A stretch of 32,981 bases of DNA from Haloarcula nitratireducens (GCF_019599505.1 NZ_RKLT01000030.1:1-32981); one strand, 5' to 3'. Positions 24,327-32,452 are shown, counted from the first letter of the stretch. Numbers and translations are program-made. Notes: generated by a model from the sequence alone, not told the origin.

Positions 24327-24745
24327 TGAACGATTCGACAGACAAAAACAAATTTATAGAGGCGTTTGCAGGAACGTACGGCTTATTTAGTACAGTGTGT
24401 GCTAGAGCTGTCCAATAGTGTTAGCCAGTGTTTGTAGGCAATAGCAAGAATTTGAACAAGAGGAGGAACGCTACCGCATTAGCGTTAGAGTCCAAAAAGC
24501 TGAATTCGGATTAGGTGGTCGGGATTGACAGTCGAATACTATTCAAGGAATTTAGTGTGCTGAATCAAAGAGCTAGCTAGATTTATGTTGAGACGAACAG
24601 ACAATACAAGGTCTTATAGTCCTCATCGCGTGGGCATTCAGTGACAGTAGCATTAACGAAATGTGTCCACTTTCGTTTGCTCTTTCTGGCGACAATCGAG
24701 TAACATTGGGGAATCCTCTCGACTTGCATCAGCCGAGAGTGACCG
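24327..24745 (+). pseudogene. Dead copy of the pilin-linked HTH gene
   Basis: MNDSTDKNKFIEAFAGTY at the start matches MNDPTDKDALIESFAGTY of the intact gene at 25575. In-frame stops (TAG at 24417 and again soon after) and base losses follow. DNA similarity can still be traced to about 24745, for example CCACTTTCGTTTGCTCTTTC against CTTCGTTTGCACTTTCCGG. The last third is deleted. The spacer from the pilin stop, with its TTATTTT promoter-like stretch, is also shared with the intact copy, so the duplicated unit was leader, pilin, promoter and HTH gene. Confidence 0.8.
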
Positions 24746-24796
24746 AGGCCTAACATAGATAGGTCTGCCCGTTTCAAAACAAGGTTGTCTCTAACT

Positions 24797-24961
24797 CACT
24801 AATCAGAAGTGATAATGTGGCCGAGCCCTTTATACATGATGGTATGTAATCGATATCCAACACGGTAAAACGGCTGAGTAGACGACCCACTCAGATGCAC
24901 ATATTAGTAGCTCGTGTGCTGATATAGGCGTTTCATCGCTTGGCCGACCGTGCAGAAACCA
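24797..24961 (+). promoter_or_regulatory. Pilin promoter and long conserved leader, copy 2
   Basis: The TATA box TTTATAC (24829-24835) lies 133 nt before the ATG at 24962. The leader is the near-identical partner of 23651-23816 and shares GATGGTATGTAATCGATA, AACACGGTAAAACGGCTGAG and GTGCTGATATAGGCGTTTC. It has been kept while the gene between the two units decayed. Confidence 0.65.
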
Positions 24962-25534
24962 ATGCAAATCAGAAACCTGTTCGACGACGACCAAGGTGTA
25001 TCGCCTGTCATTGGCGTGATTCTCATGGTTGCTATAACCGTGATTCTCGCCGCTGTGATCGCAACGTTCGTGCTCGGTCTCGGTGAAAACCTGAGTAGTA
25101 CCGCTCCGCAGGCCAGCTTCAGTTTCGATTATGAAAATAATGGGGGCGGAGCTGCTGACAAATTAGTTGTCACTCATGATGGGGGCGACACGATTTCAGC
25201 GTCAAGTCTTACATTCGTAGCGAGTAATGTTGAGGGTAGTGATACTGACGGTCCAGCATACACTACTAATGTAAGGATCGTAAATGCGAATAGCTGGAGT
25301 GACATTGGTAGTTCCGGTGATGTGGCGGCTGGCTCTACTGTTACTCTAAACGGGGATGACTTCGTGTATGATCCATCTGGTTCAACGAATGCACTTGATG
25401 GTACTGCTGATCAAGATGGCGACACTAACGGTGACTTCGTTGAACTCGATGGTTCTACAATTCGTGTCACGTATACATCAGATTCAGGCGACAATTCTGC
25501 TACCCTAAGTACTTGGGAAGGCCCCGACGCGTAA
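24962..25534 (+). CDS. Type IV pilin 2 (190 aa)
   Basis: The first 46 residues (MQIRNLFDDDQG, then VSPVIGVILMVAITVILAAV) are the same as in pilin 1. The exposed region is longer and different, with KLVVTHDGGDTISASSLTF as the shared middle block and NSATLSTWEGPDA as the shared end. An in-frame ATG at 24950 would add four residues, but pilin 1 shows that MQIRN is the natural start. The intact HTH gene starts 40 bases after the stop. The identical assembly helix with a variable exterior is the usual pattern of haloarchaeal pilin sets, where different pilins alter adhesion. Confidence 0.92.
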   Translation: MQIRNLFDDDQGVSPVIGVILMVAITVILAAVIATFVLGLGENLSSTAPQASFSFDYENNGGGAADKLVVTHDGGDTISASSLTFVASNVEGSDTDGPAYTTNVRIVNANSWSDIGSSGDVAAGSTVTLNGDDFVYDPSGSTNALDGTADQDGDTNGDFVELDGSTIRVTYTSDSGDNSATLSTWEGPDA

Positions 25535-25574
25535 GCGAGCAACGCTTTTCGCAGTCGGCTTATTTAGCAGAGCT

Positions 25575-26414
25575 ATGAATGACCCAACCGATAAAGACGC
25601 ATTAATAGAGTCGTTCGCAGGAACATACAACTCTTCCAGTACGGCGAGTTCGTGGGAACTTGTCCAACAGTACCAACGCGTGCTCGAATACACAAGCAAA
25701 AACCCAAACAAGGGGTCAAGCGCCGTTGCGTCAGCGTTGAATCTCCCACGAAGTCGTATCCGGAGCTGGGTAGATGGCGACGGACGACCAGATGCTGTTC
25801 GAGGCATTCAACGTGCGGAGTCACACGGGTTGTTGGATTTATCGTGGGAAGGACAGACACTGCGGAGCCTCACAACTCTTGTTGCATGGATTTTCAGCGG
25901 TGGGAGTATCAACGAAGTTTACGTGCCTTCGTTTGCACTTTCCGGCGGTGACCGAGATATTGTCGAGTCTGCACTCGAGGACCTAGGCGCTGGCTGGACG
26001 GAGTTCAATGCTGGCGAATCAGACCGAGTGACTGAGCTTCGACCTACCGAAGATGCCAGTGTACTGGGACGACTATTACTCACATTGGGGGCGCCACTTG
26101 GCGCAAAAAATAGAGAGACAGATCTTCAGCTCCCGAGATATCTTCACGATGCGCCGGAGGAACTTCGCTTGCTGTTTGCACGGACGTATATCGGTAATCG
26201 AGCAACTGATCGTGCAGACCGACCAAAGACACCGATTCAGTTGGCCGAAAAGCGGAGTCCGGTGTTTCGAGAGGAGTTGCGGTCGTTTTTCGAGTCGCTT
26301 GTGGGTGAGGGCGAAGTTAGAGGTGAGGCAGAATCATATCGGCTTTCGGCTGAAGCGGTTGACAAGCTTGCGTTGAAACCGGTTGTCATCTCATCATCCA
26401 GAGTTGATGGCTAA
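25575..26414 (+). CDS. Pilin-linked HTH protein, possibly LAGLIDADG-like (279 aa)
   Basis: I do not recognise a named family with certainty. Residues 30-65 (SSWELVQQYQRVLEYTSKNP, then SSAVASALNLPRSRIRSWVDG) look like a helix-turn-helix. Residues 95-215 alternate beta and helix with INEVYVPSFALSG, VTELRPTEDASVLGRLLLTLG and LPRYLHDAPEELRLLFARTY. These recall the LAGLIDADG fold used in homing endonucleases and in WhiA-like regulators, but the acidic catalytic signature is not clear. The gene lies between pilins 2 and 3 and once also followed pilin 1. A TTATTTAG box 9-16 nt before the ATG suggests its own promoter. Regulation of pilins is an inference from position. Confidence 0.75.
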   Translation: MNDPTDKDALIESFAGTYNSSSTASSWELVQQYQRVLEYTSKNPNKGSSAVASALNLPRSRIRSWVDGDGRPDAVRGIQRAESHGLLDLSWEGQTLRSLTTLVAWIFSGGSINEVYVPSFALSGGDRDIVESALEDLGAGWTEFNAGESDRVTELRPTEDASVLGRLLLTLGAPLGAKNRETDLQLPRYLHDAPEELRLLFARTYIGNRATDRADRPKTPIQLAEKRSPVFREELRSFFESLVGEGEVRGEAESYRLSAEAVDKLALKPVVISSSRVDG

Positions 26415-26554
26415 TAATGGCTTTTCAGCTGAGATACCTAAAAATCCCGTTTCAAGGTAGTCTTGAAGGATTCAATTATGCTTTGGAGTGCCTAGTGTAA
26501 TCGAAACAATAATACAGATTTAATATAGATGATACTGAGGAGACGGATGGCAAC

Positions 26555-27055
26555 ATGGACTTGAAAGAATTGCTGCAAGACGACGATGCGGTTTCGCCAG
26601 TCATCGGAGTGATACTCATGGTCGCAATCACCGTGATCCTCGCGGCCGTAATTGCGAGCTTCGTGCTCGGGTTGGGAAACACAGCTACGGAAAGCACGAC
26701 GCCGCAGGCGAGCTTTTCGTGGGATTACACTGACAATAGTGCTGCCAGCAGCGACAATGACGAGCTGACGATTACGCACGATGGCGGGGATACCCTTAGT
26801 GACACTAATATTAAAATTCGGTCCGGGGCTGACTTCGACAGCGATGACAACAACGTAGACGACACGCTTACAGATACTACATGGAATAATCTGTTCAACC
26901 CGTCTGACGATGAGATTTCGGCAGGTGATAGTGGAACGCTATATTCCGACACGAATTCTCAGGACTTCAGCAGTTCAACGTTCCGAATTGTTTACGAGTC
27001 AGAGAGTGGGAGCAACTCAGCGACGCTGTCCGAGTGGTCTGGTCCGGACGCGTAA
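26555..27055 (+). CDS. Type IV pilin 3 (166 aa)
   Basis: MDLKELLQDDDA is followed by VSPVIGVILMVAITVILAAV, the same pilus-core helix as in pilins 1 and 2 but with a different signal peptide. It shares ELTITHDGGDTLSD in the middle and NSATLSEWSGPDA at the end. The exposed region is Asp/Ser-rich. The upstream region is unlike the duplicated leader; a TATA-like TTTAATATAG lies about 30 nt before the ATG. A T-run (GCTTTTTTT, 27064-27072) after the stop looks like a terminator. It is an older member of the set, not part of the recent duplication. Confidence 0.92.
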   Translation: MDLKELLQDDDAVSPVIGVILMVAITVILAAVIASFVLGLGNTATESTTPQASFSWDYTDNSAASSDNDELTITHDGGDTLSDTNIKIRSGADFDSDDNNVDDTLTDTTWNNLFNPSDDEISAGDSGTLYSDTNSQDFSSSTFRIVYESESGSNSATLSEWSGPDA

Positions 27056-27063
27056 CTGAACAA

Positions 27064-27072
27064 CCGCTTTTT
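27064..27072 (+). terminator. T-rich terminator of the pilin 3 gene
   Basis: CGCTTTTTTT, nine bases after the stop codon, matches the oligo-T terminators of archaea. It lies between two convergent genes. Confidence 0.5.
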
Positions 27073-27141
27073 TTAGAGCCAGTGAGGAGCAATAGCGACG
27101 GCACCGCTATCAGTTAATGACGGATGGTTTATATAGCAGTT

Positions 27142-27426
27142 TTAGAGGATAACAGAAGCACCGCGCCCCGCGAAGAAAATGAGATAGGCCGACCGGAACG
27201 GGTTGGCATCGATTCGGATATATCGAGCGGCGATGGTGAGTGTCTTCCAACCGATGAACACATACGCGAGAATGACGAGTTTATGTCTGACCAAGCCTAC
27301 GTAGCCGAAGGTCTCCATCGACCACCGAACGGACTCCGTGGATTCAACAGCGCCAAGCTCCTGGCCGACGATCGTTGTCACGATATCGCCCACGAAGTAA
27401 CAACCTACGAGGAGTGCAAGAAGCAC
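27142..27426 (-). CDS. DUF5658-like membrane protein, N-terminus uncertain (94 aa)
   Basis: The first helix carries LVGCYFVGDIVTTIVGQELG, with the same GDIVTT signature as the proteins at 16130 and 20199. Two more helices follow (RHKLVILAYVFIGWKTLTIA and FRSAYLIFFAGRGASVIL). Similarity beyond the signature is low, so this is a distant member. No ATG is available: the frame is protein-like back to a TAG at about 27478 (EATPVKQIEQLAPRVER before the listed start), and the only candidate is the GTG at 27426. Either it starts at GTG or the 5' end has been damaged by a stop mutation. Confidence 0.6.
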   Translation of the reverse strand: MLLALLVGCYFVGDIVTTIVGQELGAVESTESVRWSMETFGYVGLVRHKLVILAYVFIGWKTLTIAARYIRIDANPFRSAYLIFFAGRGASVIL

Positions 27427-28349
27427 GCGTTCAACTCGGGGCGCTAGTTGCTCAATCTGCTTAACAGGAGTCGCTTCCTGCTACCAGAAATATTTCCGTG
27501 ATTGTTAATCTATTGCGATGCTGTCGACCGCTGGCGGTCTCTCATTCGTGTGGTGAACACTCACTTGGCGCCTGAACATGAGAGTCGCCCGCCCAGTCCT
27601 GCAGCTAGCGAACAGCAATGCCGAGAATGCTAGGGCACGTACTGTCGTGTTCCGCCAGTCAGTGTGAAGTCAATGCTCCCCTCAGTTCCCGAGCGTCACA
27701 CAGTCGCCCCTTCAACCCCTGTCACAATGGGCGCGACATCGCCCGTGGCCTTGTCTTCGTTCCCATCGAAGAGATCAAACCCGATGTAGCAATGAATGGT
27801 TACAGACGGGGACCCTTAAGCGGTTGAACCCTCGTCAGCGAGCGGGCCGCCATAGTCACAAACAACTAGTTATAGACGAGCCCCTGGGCAGTAGGGGTCT
27901 CGCCAATATCGAAGACACCGACTGCCGTCTCGGTTGTAGACAGACCCTTAGATACTAAGGATGATCAATGACTCAGTGATTCTTTGAGCCATTGAGTTGT
28001 ATGAGTTGACTCTCAGGCGGTTGGAGCATAATCTAGCCCCTCTATCGAAGTGTTCGGTACATTACAGAGGACGTGGGCAGCTCCACTCCAGTGAACAGCA
28101 CGTGGGACATCAACGATGAGAACTAACTGGACTACCACGACTACGCGTCAGAGTGACAGGCGCCTAGTCTCCGTTCACGGGCCGACCCGGTCGCAAGAGA
28201 CCAACCACAGCGACCGTGCCGTGTTGGACCACTCGAATCGCCAAGATGCAAGGTGACGATCATCGCGGACACCTCGCTACTCGTCCGTCGATATTTTGTC
28301 GCCAAACATATCAGGAGCTATTTCCCGTTGGACTGACTGAGTGAGTCAC
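27427..28349. other. Long gap with small hairpins
   Basis: About 920 bases without a supported gene. Hairpins lie at 27879-27902 (CCCCT/AGGGG) and 27948-27962 (CCTTAG/CTAAGG). The TGACTCA-like cluster at 27963-28000 resembles one at 29910-29936. Open frames here show no protein character I can recognise. Confidence 0.4.
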
Positions 28350-28463
28350 ATGAAATGTGGACGGTGCGGTGAAGATACACACACCGAGCGATATGATATC
28401 GACGGGTTTGCTGGCCATCTCTGTGAGACGTGTCGGGAAACGTGGGACGAGCTTCAAGCATAA
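28350..28463 (+). CDS. Zinc-knuckle microprotein (37 aa)
   Basis: The frame ATG-TAA encodes MKCGRCGEDTHTERYDIDGF followed by AGHLCETCRETWDELQA. Two CxxC pairs (Cys3/Cys6 and Cys25/Cys28) 18 residues apart make one complete zinc-binding site, so despite its size it should fold. Small zinc-finger proteins of 40-60 residues are abundant in haloarchaea and some regulate surface and biofilm traits; this one is at the short end. A TATA-like AAACATATC lies about 44-52 nt upstream. It precedes the strong hairpins at 28520-28674 on the same strand. Confidence 0.7.
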   Translation: MKCGRCGEDTHTERYDIDGFAGHLCETCRETWDELQA

Positions 28464-28844
28464 GCCTGCCGAGCTGAGACGCAGCGCCTGCTCTCGAGAA
28501 CCACTAGTGTGAGAGACACCTGCGCCTCGTGCTACAACACGAGACGCAGTGGGGTGAGCGTCATCCGCTCTATGGCCGGGAACCTACCGGCCGATAGAGC
28601 GTGCGACGAGGAGCGAAAAAAGTCGGTTTCTGTCTACGGGCAGTTAGCGCCATGCAGACCATCGGCGACCGATGCTGAGCGACAACCGAAGACCGGTGAC
28701 CGACGGACTCACTGACGTCGCCCACGCTGACGGTACTCGAGAGTTGGACGCAGGTGTGGCTCGGACTCTAAGACAAATCACAGCGGGCTACCACTGCCTC
28801 ACAACGGCACTGTTAACCGGCCGTCACAACCACTACAGAACCAC
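28464..28844. other. Gap holding strong tandem hairpins
   Basis: About 380 bases with no protein-coding frame of note. The hairpins at 28520-28674 take up the middle. Downstream to 28844 I see only GC-rich sequence and no clear promoter for the membrane gene. Confidence 0.5.
28520..28674. ncRNA. Candidate structured RNA: three tandem hairpins
   Basis: Hairpin 1 pairs CTGCG-CTCGTG (28520-28531) with CACGAG-CGCAG (28538-28549), with one opposed base pair of bulges. Hairpin 2 pairs CGCTCTAT-GGCCGG (28566-28579) with CCGGCC-ATAGAGCG (28587-28601), 14 pairs with a single bulged G. Hairpin 3 pairs CATCGG (28660-28665) with CCGATG (28669-28674). Such regular spacing of long helices is rare by chance. 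I do not recognise RNase P, 7S or a standard H/ACA RNA. It could be an unknown small RNA on either strand, or a double terminator. Confidence 0.5.
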
Positions 28845-29390
28845 ATGGACCTCCTCACGCACCTTTTCTTGCCGGTCACAATCGCCTACGTATTGCGGCC
28901 GGATCTCTTTCCGTCCCCGTGGTATCTATTCGTGACTGCCTTCGCTGTCTTCCCCGATGTCGACAAGCTCCTCGGCATGCAAGGCGCACTCCACTCTGTG
29001 ATCACGTTGGGCCTGCTTGGCGGTGGGTTAGTCCTACTTGAACGCTGGTACCGCGGCGAGATGACCTACGGGACGTTGTTCACTGTCCTGTTGTTCAGCC
29101 ATCTGGTACTGGATTTTCTCGATGGCGGGCCAGTCTCCGTGTTGTATCCGTTCTTGGATCTCGGGGTTGGACTGCGATACCCGGCGGAACTGGTCCTTGG
29201 TGAGCAGCTCACCCAGACTGGTATCCAGAATCCAGCGCCGACGGTCACTGTTGGGACCCCAAGCCGGAGTCGCACCAGCTACGCGCTGCTCAACGGCTAT
29301 GGAGTCCTCTCTGGACTCGTCTTTCTGGTTGTGTACTTCAGCGACGCAGTGCCCGGCGTGCGGTCGGTTCGGGAGTCAGACAGCCAATGA
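28845..29390 (+). CDS. YdjM-type membrane-bound putative hydrolase (181 aa)
   Basis: The protein fits the LexA-binding, inner membrane-associated putative metal-dependent hydrolase family (YdjM/DUF457). It opens with MDLLTHLFLPVTIAYVL, where the early His is typical. FAVFPDVDKLLG holds the Asp pair, HSVI follows, and SHLVLDFLDGGPVSVLYP carries a further His and Asp. At least four membrane helices are visible. The enzyme activity is unproven in the family. The ATG at 28845 is the natural start because the first His must be close to the N-terminus. The last ~45 residues (after NPAPTVTVG) are less typical but end in another membrane helix. Confidence 0.82.
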   Translation: MDLLTHLFLPVTIAYVLRPDLFPSPWYLFVTAFAVFPDVDKLLGMQGALHSVITLGLLGGGLVLLERWYRGEMTYGTLFTVLLFSHLVLDFLDGGPVSVLYPFLDLGVGLRYPAELVLGEQLTQTGIQNPAPTVTVGTPSRSRTSYALLNGYGVLSGLVFLVVYFSDAVPGVRSVRESDSQ

Positions 29391-29574
29391 GTTGCCAGTT
29401 TAGCGACGGCACACAAATTGTAACTCAAACAACCATCATTACCTAAACGAGCTATCTGTATTCTAACTCTCAGTCGCGAAGAATCGTCTGCTACAGACCG
29501 AAACGACAAATTTCATCCCCAGTCCGTTCAAATGTTCCGCCAGTTCTTTACCTAAAGCCTTAATGTTCATTATC

Positions 29575-29775
29575 ATGACAAATGGGTTAGAATACCAAAT
29601 CACTCTCCTTGCGGATACTCTCCAGAAGGCAGTTTTACAGGGCGCGTTGGGTCCCAAAGAGGCGGGCCTTCTGAAAGAGCGACTGCAAGCTGTCGAATCG
29701 ATGGCAGACGCCCACGAGTTGTGGACCACCATCGAGGAGGAGTTCGACGTGCTGGAATCGTCGCTGTGGGATTAA
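29575..29775 (+). CDS. Small acidic helical protein (66 aa)
   Basis: No named family is recognised. The protein starting MTNGLEYQITLLADTLQKAV is rich in Leu, Glu and Ala and is likely all-helical (LGPKEAGLLKERLQAVESM, ELWTTIEEEFDVLES). It has the strong acidic bias and codon pattern of a real haloarchaeal gene. The ATG at 29575 is chosen; another in-frame ATG at 29563 would add MFII. A T/A-rich stretch (CCTTAATGTTCATTATC) lies just upstream. No partner gene is evident. Confidence 0.6.
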   Translation: MTNGLEYQITLLADTLQKAVLQGALGPKEAGLLKERLQAVESMADAHELWTTIEEEFDVLESSLWD

Positions 29776-29909
29776 GTGGTGCGCTCTTGCTGCCAGTCAG
29801 TCGAGGAGATATTTTTCGACATTGGTGAAATCCTCAGCAGAAGATTTGTGCCTCCAGTGGCCAGCTCTCTGGAGTCTGCACCGAAGTCGTCTTCAGCAGT
29901 ATCTCTCAG

Positions 29910-29936
29910 TGACTCAATGATTCAGTGAGTTATTGA
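29910..29936. promoter_or_regulatory. Operator-like cluster upstream of the Nudix gene
   Basis: TGACTCAATGATTCAGTGAG is a run of alternating TGA/TCA half-sites and is nearly palindromic around ACTCA...TGAGT. It lies about 50-75 nt before the preferred Nudix start. A related run, TGACTCAGTGATTC, occurs at 27968-27981. Confidence 0.3.
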
Positions 29937-29986
29937 TTTTTCTGCCCCGAAGTATTACGTATCCTTCCGTTGAAGAGACAGGTAGC

Positions 29987-30436
29987 GTGTCTGAACACTT
30001 CGGGGGTACACATGACACAAGTTCGCAGCGATCGCCGGCGACGGTCGAGATTCGACAGGGGGCAAAAGCACTTATCGAGTCAGCCACGGGCGTCCTGCTG
30101 GTGAAGGAACGCCACGAGGATGGCGAGCCGTTCTGGACACTTCCTGGTGGGGGTCTCCAGTCGGACGAAGCCGCTCGGACGGGACTGCGACGAGAATTGT
30201 GGGAAGAACTGAGTTGTCCGGTGGAGATCGGGACGGCATGTGGCCAGTGGTGGTACGCCCATCAATCGTCACGCCTGACGACGTCGCTGTATCGGGTGTT
30301 CCGTACCTACGTCTTGGCTACGCCGGCGCCCAACCGTGCCGAAGGCGTATTAGAAGCACAGTGGTTCTCGCCCGGAGAGCTACCAGCACGGACGCTCCCG
30401 CAAGTCCGTCGGCTGGTTCGTGCTTCTTCGGCATGA
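29987..30436 (+). CDS. Nudix hydrolase (149 aa)
   Basis: Nudix enzymes hydrolyse nucleoside diphosphates linked to another group. The Nudix box is present: GGGLQSDEAARTGLRRELWE followed by EL gives G-x5-E-x7-RE-x2-EE, with Ser in place of the usual late Gly. The fold opens with GAKALIESATGVLLVKE and FWTLPGGG, and the C-terminal part (VLEAQWFSPGELPARTLPQV) resembles those of other haloarchaeal Nudix proteins. The start is unsure: GTG at 29987 fits a TATA-like stretch ~34 nt upstream, while a TTG at 29933 would extend the protein by 18 residues. A dead duplicate of its 3' half lies at 7594-7857. Confidence 0.88.
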   Translation: MSEHFGGTHDTSSQRSPATVEIRQGAKALIESATGVLLVKERHEDGEPFWTLPGGGLQSDEAARTGLRRELWEELSCPVEIGTACGQWWYAHQSSRLTTSLYRVFRTYVLATPAPNRAEGVLEAQWFSPGELPARTLPQVRRLVRASSA

Positions 30437-30554
30437 TTTTGGGGAGCTGCTACCCTGCTTTGCAGCGTATACCGCTGTAGACAACCCCTAGTTCTATCTG
30501 CAGAGATATGACGCAATCAGTATCATTTTATCACAGCGACAGAATCCGTCGAGT

Positions 30555-31472
30555 ATGAACGGCCAACGTGTTTTGGTGACTGGTGGCGGCGGATTCATTG
30601 GTTCGAATCTCGCTCAGACGCTTGCTATCGATAACGACGTGATCGTCGTCGACGACGGGTATCTCGGAACACCCGAGAACGTCGGCGAGAACGTCGAGTA
30701 CGTCGAGCGAAGCGTCGTCGAGGACGATCTGCCAACGGACGTTGACGTGGTCTTTCACCTCGCAGCGCTGTCGTCGTATGCGATGCACGAAGACAATCCG
30801 ACCCACGGTGCTCGGGTCAATATCGAGGGCTTCGTCAACGTCGTTGAGCAGGCTCGTGCGGATGGCTGTGATACCGTCGTGTATGCGTCGACCTCCTCGA
30901 TCTACGGGAGCCAGACTGAGCCTTCGCCCGAGGAGATGGACGTGACGGTCAACACCGGGTATGAGGCCTCGAAGATGGCCCGCGAGACCTACGCCGAGTA
31001 CTTCCACAACCACTACGATATCTCGCTGGCGGGCATGCGCTTTTTCTCGGTGTATCAGGGCTACGGTGGCGCCGAGGAACACAAGGGCGAGTACGCAAAC
31101 GTCATCGCTCAGTTTGCCGACGACATGGCCAATGGGGAGGCGCCTGTGCTGTACGGCGATGGGACACAGACGCGGGACTTTACTCACGTGGAAGATATCG
31201 TCCGCGGGCTCGAACAGGCCGCTGATAACGAACTGAACGGGATCTACAATCTGGGGACTGGCGAAGCGTATGACTTCCGCACCGTTGTGGAGCTGCTCAA
31301 CGACGAACTCGGGACGGACATCGAACCGGAGTTTGTCGAGAACCCGATTCCCGATGACGTCTACGTGCATGACACCTGTGGCGATTACGCGAAGATGCAG
31401 GCGGCGACTGGATGGGAGCCACAGATTGGTTTCGAGGAGGGGATTCAGCTGGTCTGTGAGCCCTACAACTGA
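30555..31472 (+). CDS. NAD-dependent nucleotide-sugar epimerase/dehydratase (305 aa)
   Basis: This is an extended short-chain dehydrogenase of the UDP-glucose 4-epimerase/dTDP-glucose dehydratase type. It has the NAD-binding VTGGGGFIGSNL at residues 8-19, the acidic strand end VIVVDDG, VVFHLAALSS, the active-site ASTSSIYG and YEASK (Tyr-x3-Lys), and RFFSVYQGYG. VLYGDGTQTRDFTHVEDIV and NLGTGEAYDF follow. All catalytic residues are in place. It probably supplies an activated sugar for glycosylation or surface polysaccharide. A TATA-like ATTTTATC lies about 30 nt upstream of the ATG. No glycosyltransferase is directly adjacent. Confidence 0.93.
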   Translation: MNGQRVLVTGGGGFIGSNLAQTLAIDNDVIVVDDGYLGTPENVGENVEYVERSVVEDDLPTDVDVVFHLAALSSYAMHEDNPTHGARVNIEGFVNVVEQARADGCDTVVYASTSSIYGSQTEPSPEEMDVTVNTGYEASKMARETYAEYFHNHYDISLAGMRFFSVYQGYGGAEEHKGEYANVIAQFADDMANGEAPVLYGDGTQTRDFTHVEDIVRGLEQAADNELNGIYNLGTGEAYDFRTVVELLNDELGTDIEPEFVENPIPDDVYVHDTCGDYAKMQAATGWEPQIGFEEGIQLVCEPYN

Positions 31473-32194
31473 GTCTCGGTAGTGGCGGATCTCGAGGCTG
31501 GAGTGGTACGGATCGGGCGGCGCGTTTTTCGGTGCTGGCTGCTTCACGCCATCGTCATGGTCGTCTAGCTTGGTACTCGACATGCAACTCTCGCAGGTCA
31601 ACAGTCGCCTCGTTCCAGCCGTAGACGGGTTCATTCACTATTGGCCACGGCAATTGGCGGTCTAGCGGATTGGCAGCGCCGGTCACAGGACTGTTCGGTC
31701 CGCTCCCATCGACCGCAGCCACACCGCATCCGCACCGCAGAAGATGTCTGCCGCCGGAGAGGGTGTCATCGGCCGACCGTCATGGACATCAGCGAGATGT
31801 GCAGGTGGGAACTCCGATCAACCCCCTTGGGAAAGGTCGAGGGGAATTTAAATTCGCCTACAGGTACGGTGCAAACCCTAAACAGACAGTCACGCTTCTG
31901 CGGAGGTTCGGCAGCCGCCAAAGACCTTTTCTCCGTAAGACCGTGTAGCGCGGGCCGGGGAGCGATTCAGTCTGGTTGCACCAACGATTCAGAACGTATT
32001 CAGTCTCCCCCAGTCACGAGGTTGGGACCCACCTGCAGTCCGATGATTCGTGAGACGGGAGGCTTCCTTTCCTCTCCGTCTCTGCCTATAGTGCTCCTTA
32101 GCAGACACTTCCTCGAGTTTGTGAATGGCAAGTAATAGGCAGCAAGCTCTAATATTAACTATCTCAAACCAATATTATCAGCCCGCTCAGACAT
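31473..32194. other. Gap with a dispersed repeat
   Basis: About 720 bases without a supported gene. Contains repeat copy 5 (31729-31790), a 12-bp palindrome GAATTTAAATTC near 31846, and a TATA-like ATATTATC (32171-32178) for the next gene. Confidence 0.45.
31729..31790 (+). repeat. Dispersed RTAxDVFRRR-type repeat, copy 5
   Basis: TCCGCACCGCAGAAGATGTC is followed by TGCCGCCGGAGAGGGTGTCA and TCGGCCGACCGTCATGGACA. One frame reads IRTAEDVCRRRGCHRPTVM. A short match to its GCCGGAGAGGGTGTCATC also occurs at 11671-11688. Confidence 0.7.
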
Positions 32195-32452
32195 ATGTCC
32201 GAGAACACAGTCTGGATTAAGAAACGAGGAGTCGTCGGATCGGGCTCTTCAATCACAATTCACACCGATCCCCACTGTCGAGCGCTACAACAAGCACAAG
32301 CTACGAAGCAAGTTCAGAGAAACGCTCTTCCACAAGACTGGCCCACTTGCTCGCTCTGCAACGGAACCGCCAATACTGGTGGCGTAGCCAAAGGGGAAAA
32401 CACACTCAGTCTCCGCCAGCGCCTAGAGAAGGCCGATCCAGACGACCTCTAG
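32195..32452 (+). CDS. Small Cys-pair haloarchaeal protein (85 aa)
   Basis: The protein opens MSENTVWIKKRGVVGSGSSI and has ITIHTDPHCRALQQAQ, then WPTCSLCNGTANTGG. One Cys near His plus a CxxC pair suggests a three- or four-ligand zinc site, as in the small protein at 7287, though the two are not closely similar. No named domain is recognised. A TATA-like ATATTATC 17-24 nt before the ATG fits a leaderless transcript. It is monocistronic. Confidence 0.65.
   Translation: MSENTVWIKKRGVVGSGSSITIHTDPHCRALQQAQATKQVQRNALPQDWPTCSLCNGTANTGGVAKGENTLSLRQRLEKADPDDL

Noticed and set aside
28500..28700. RNase P, 7S or H/ACA RNA
   Set aside because: The hairpins are strong, but the conserved core motifs of these RNAs are not visible.
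30531..31634. Long open frame on the minus strand (367 codons)
   Set aside because: It is antisense to the clear epimerase gene and shows no family motifs; it is a shadow of high-GC codon use.
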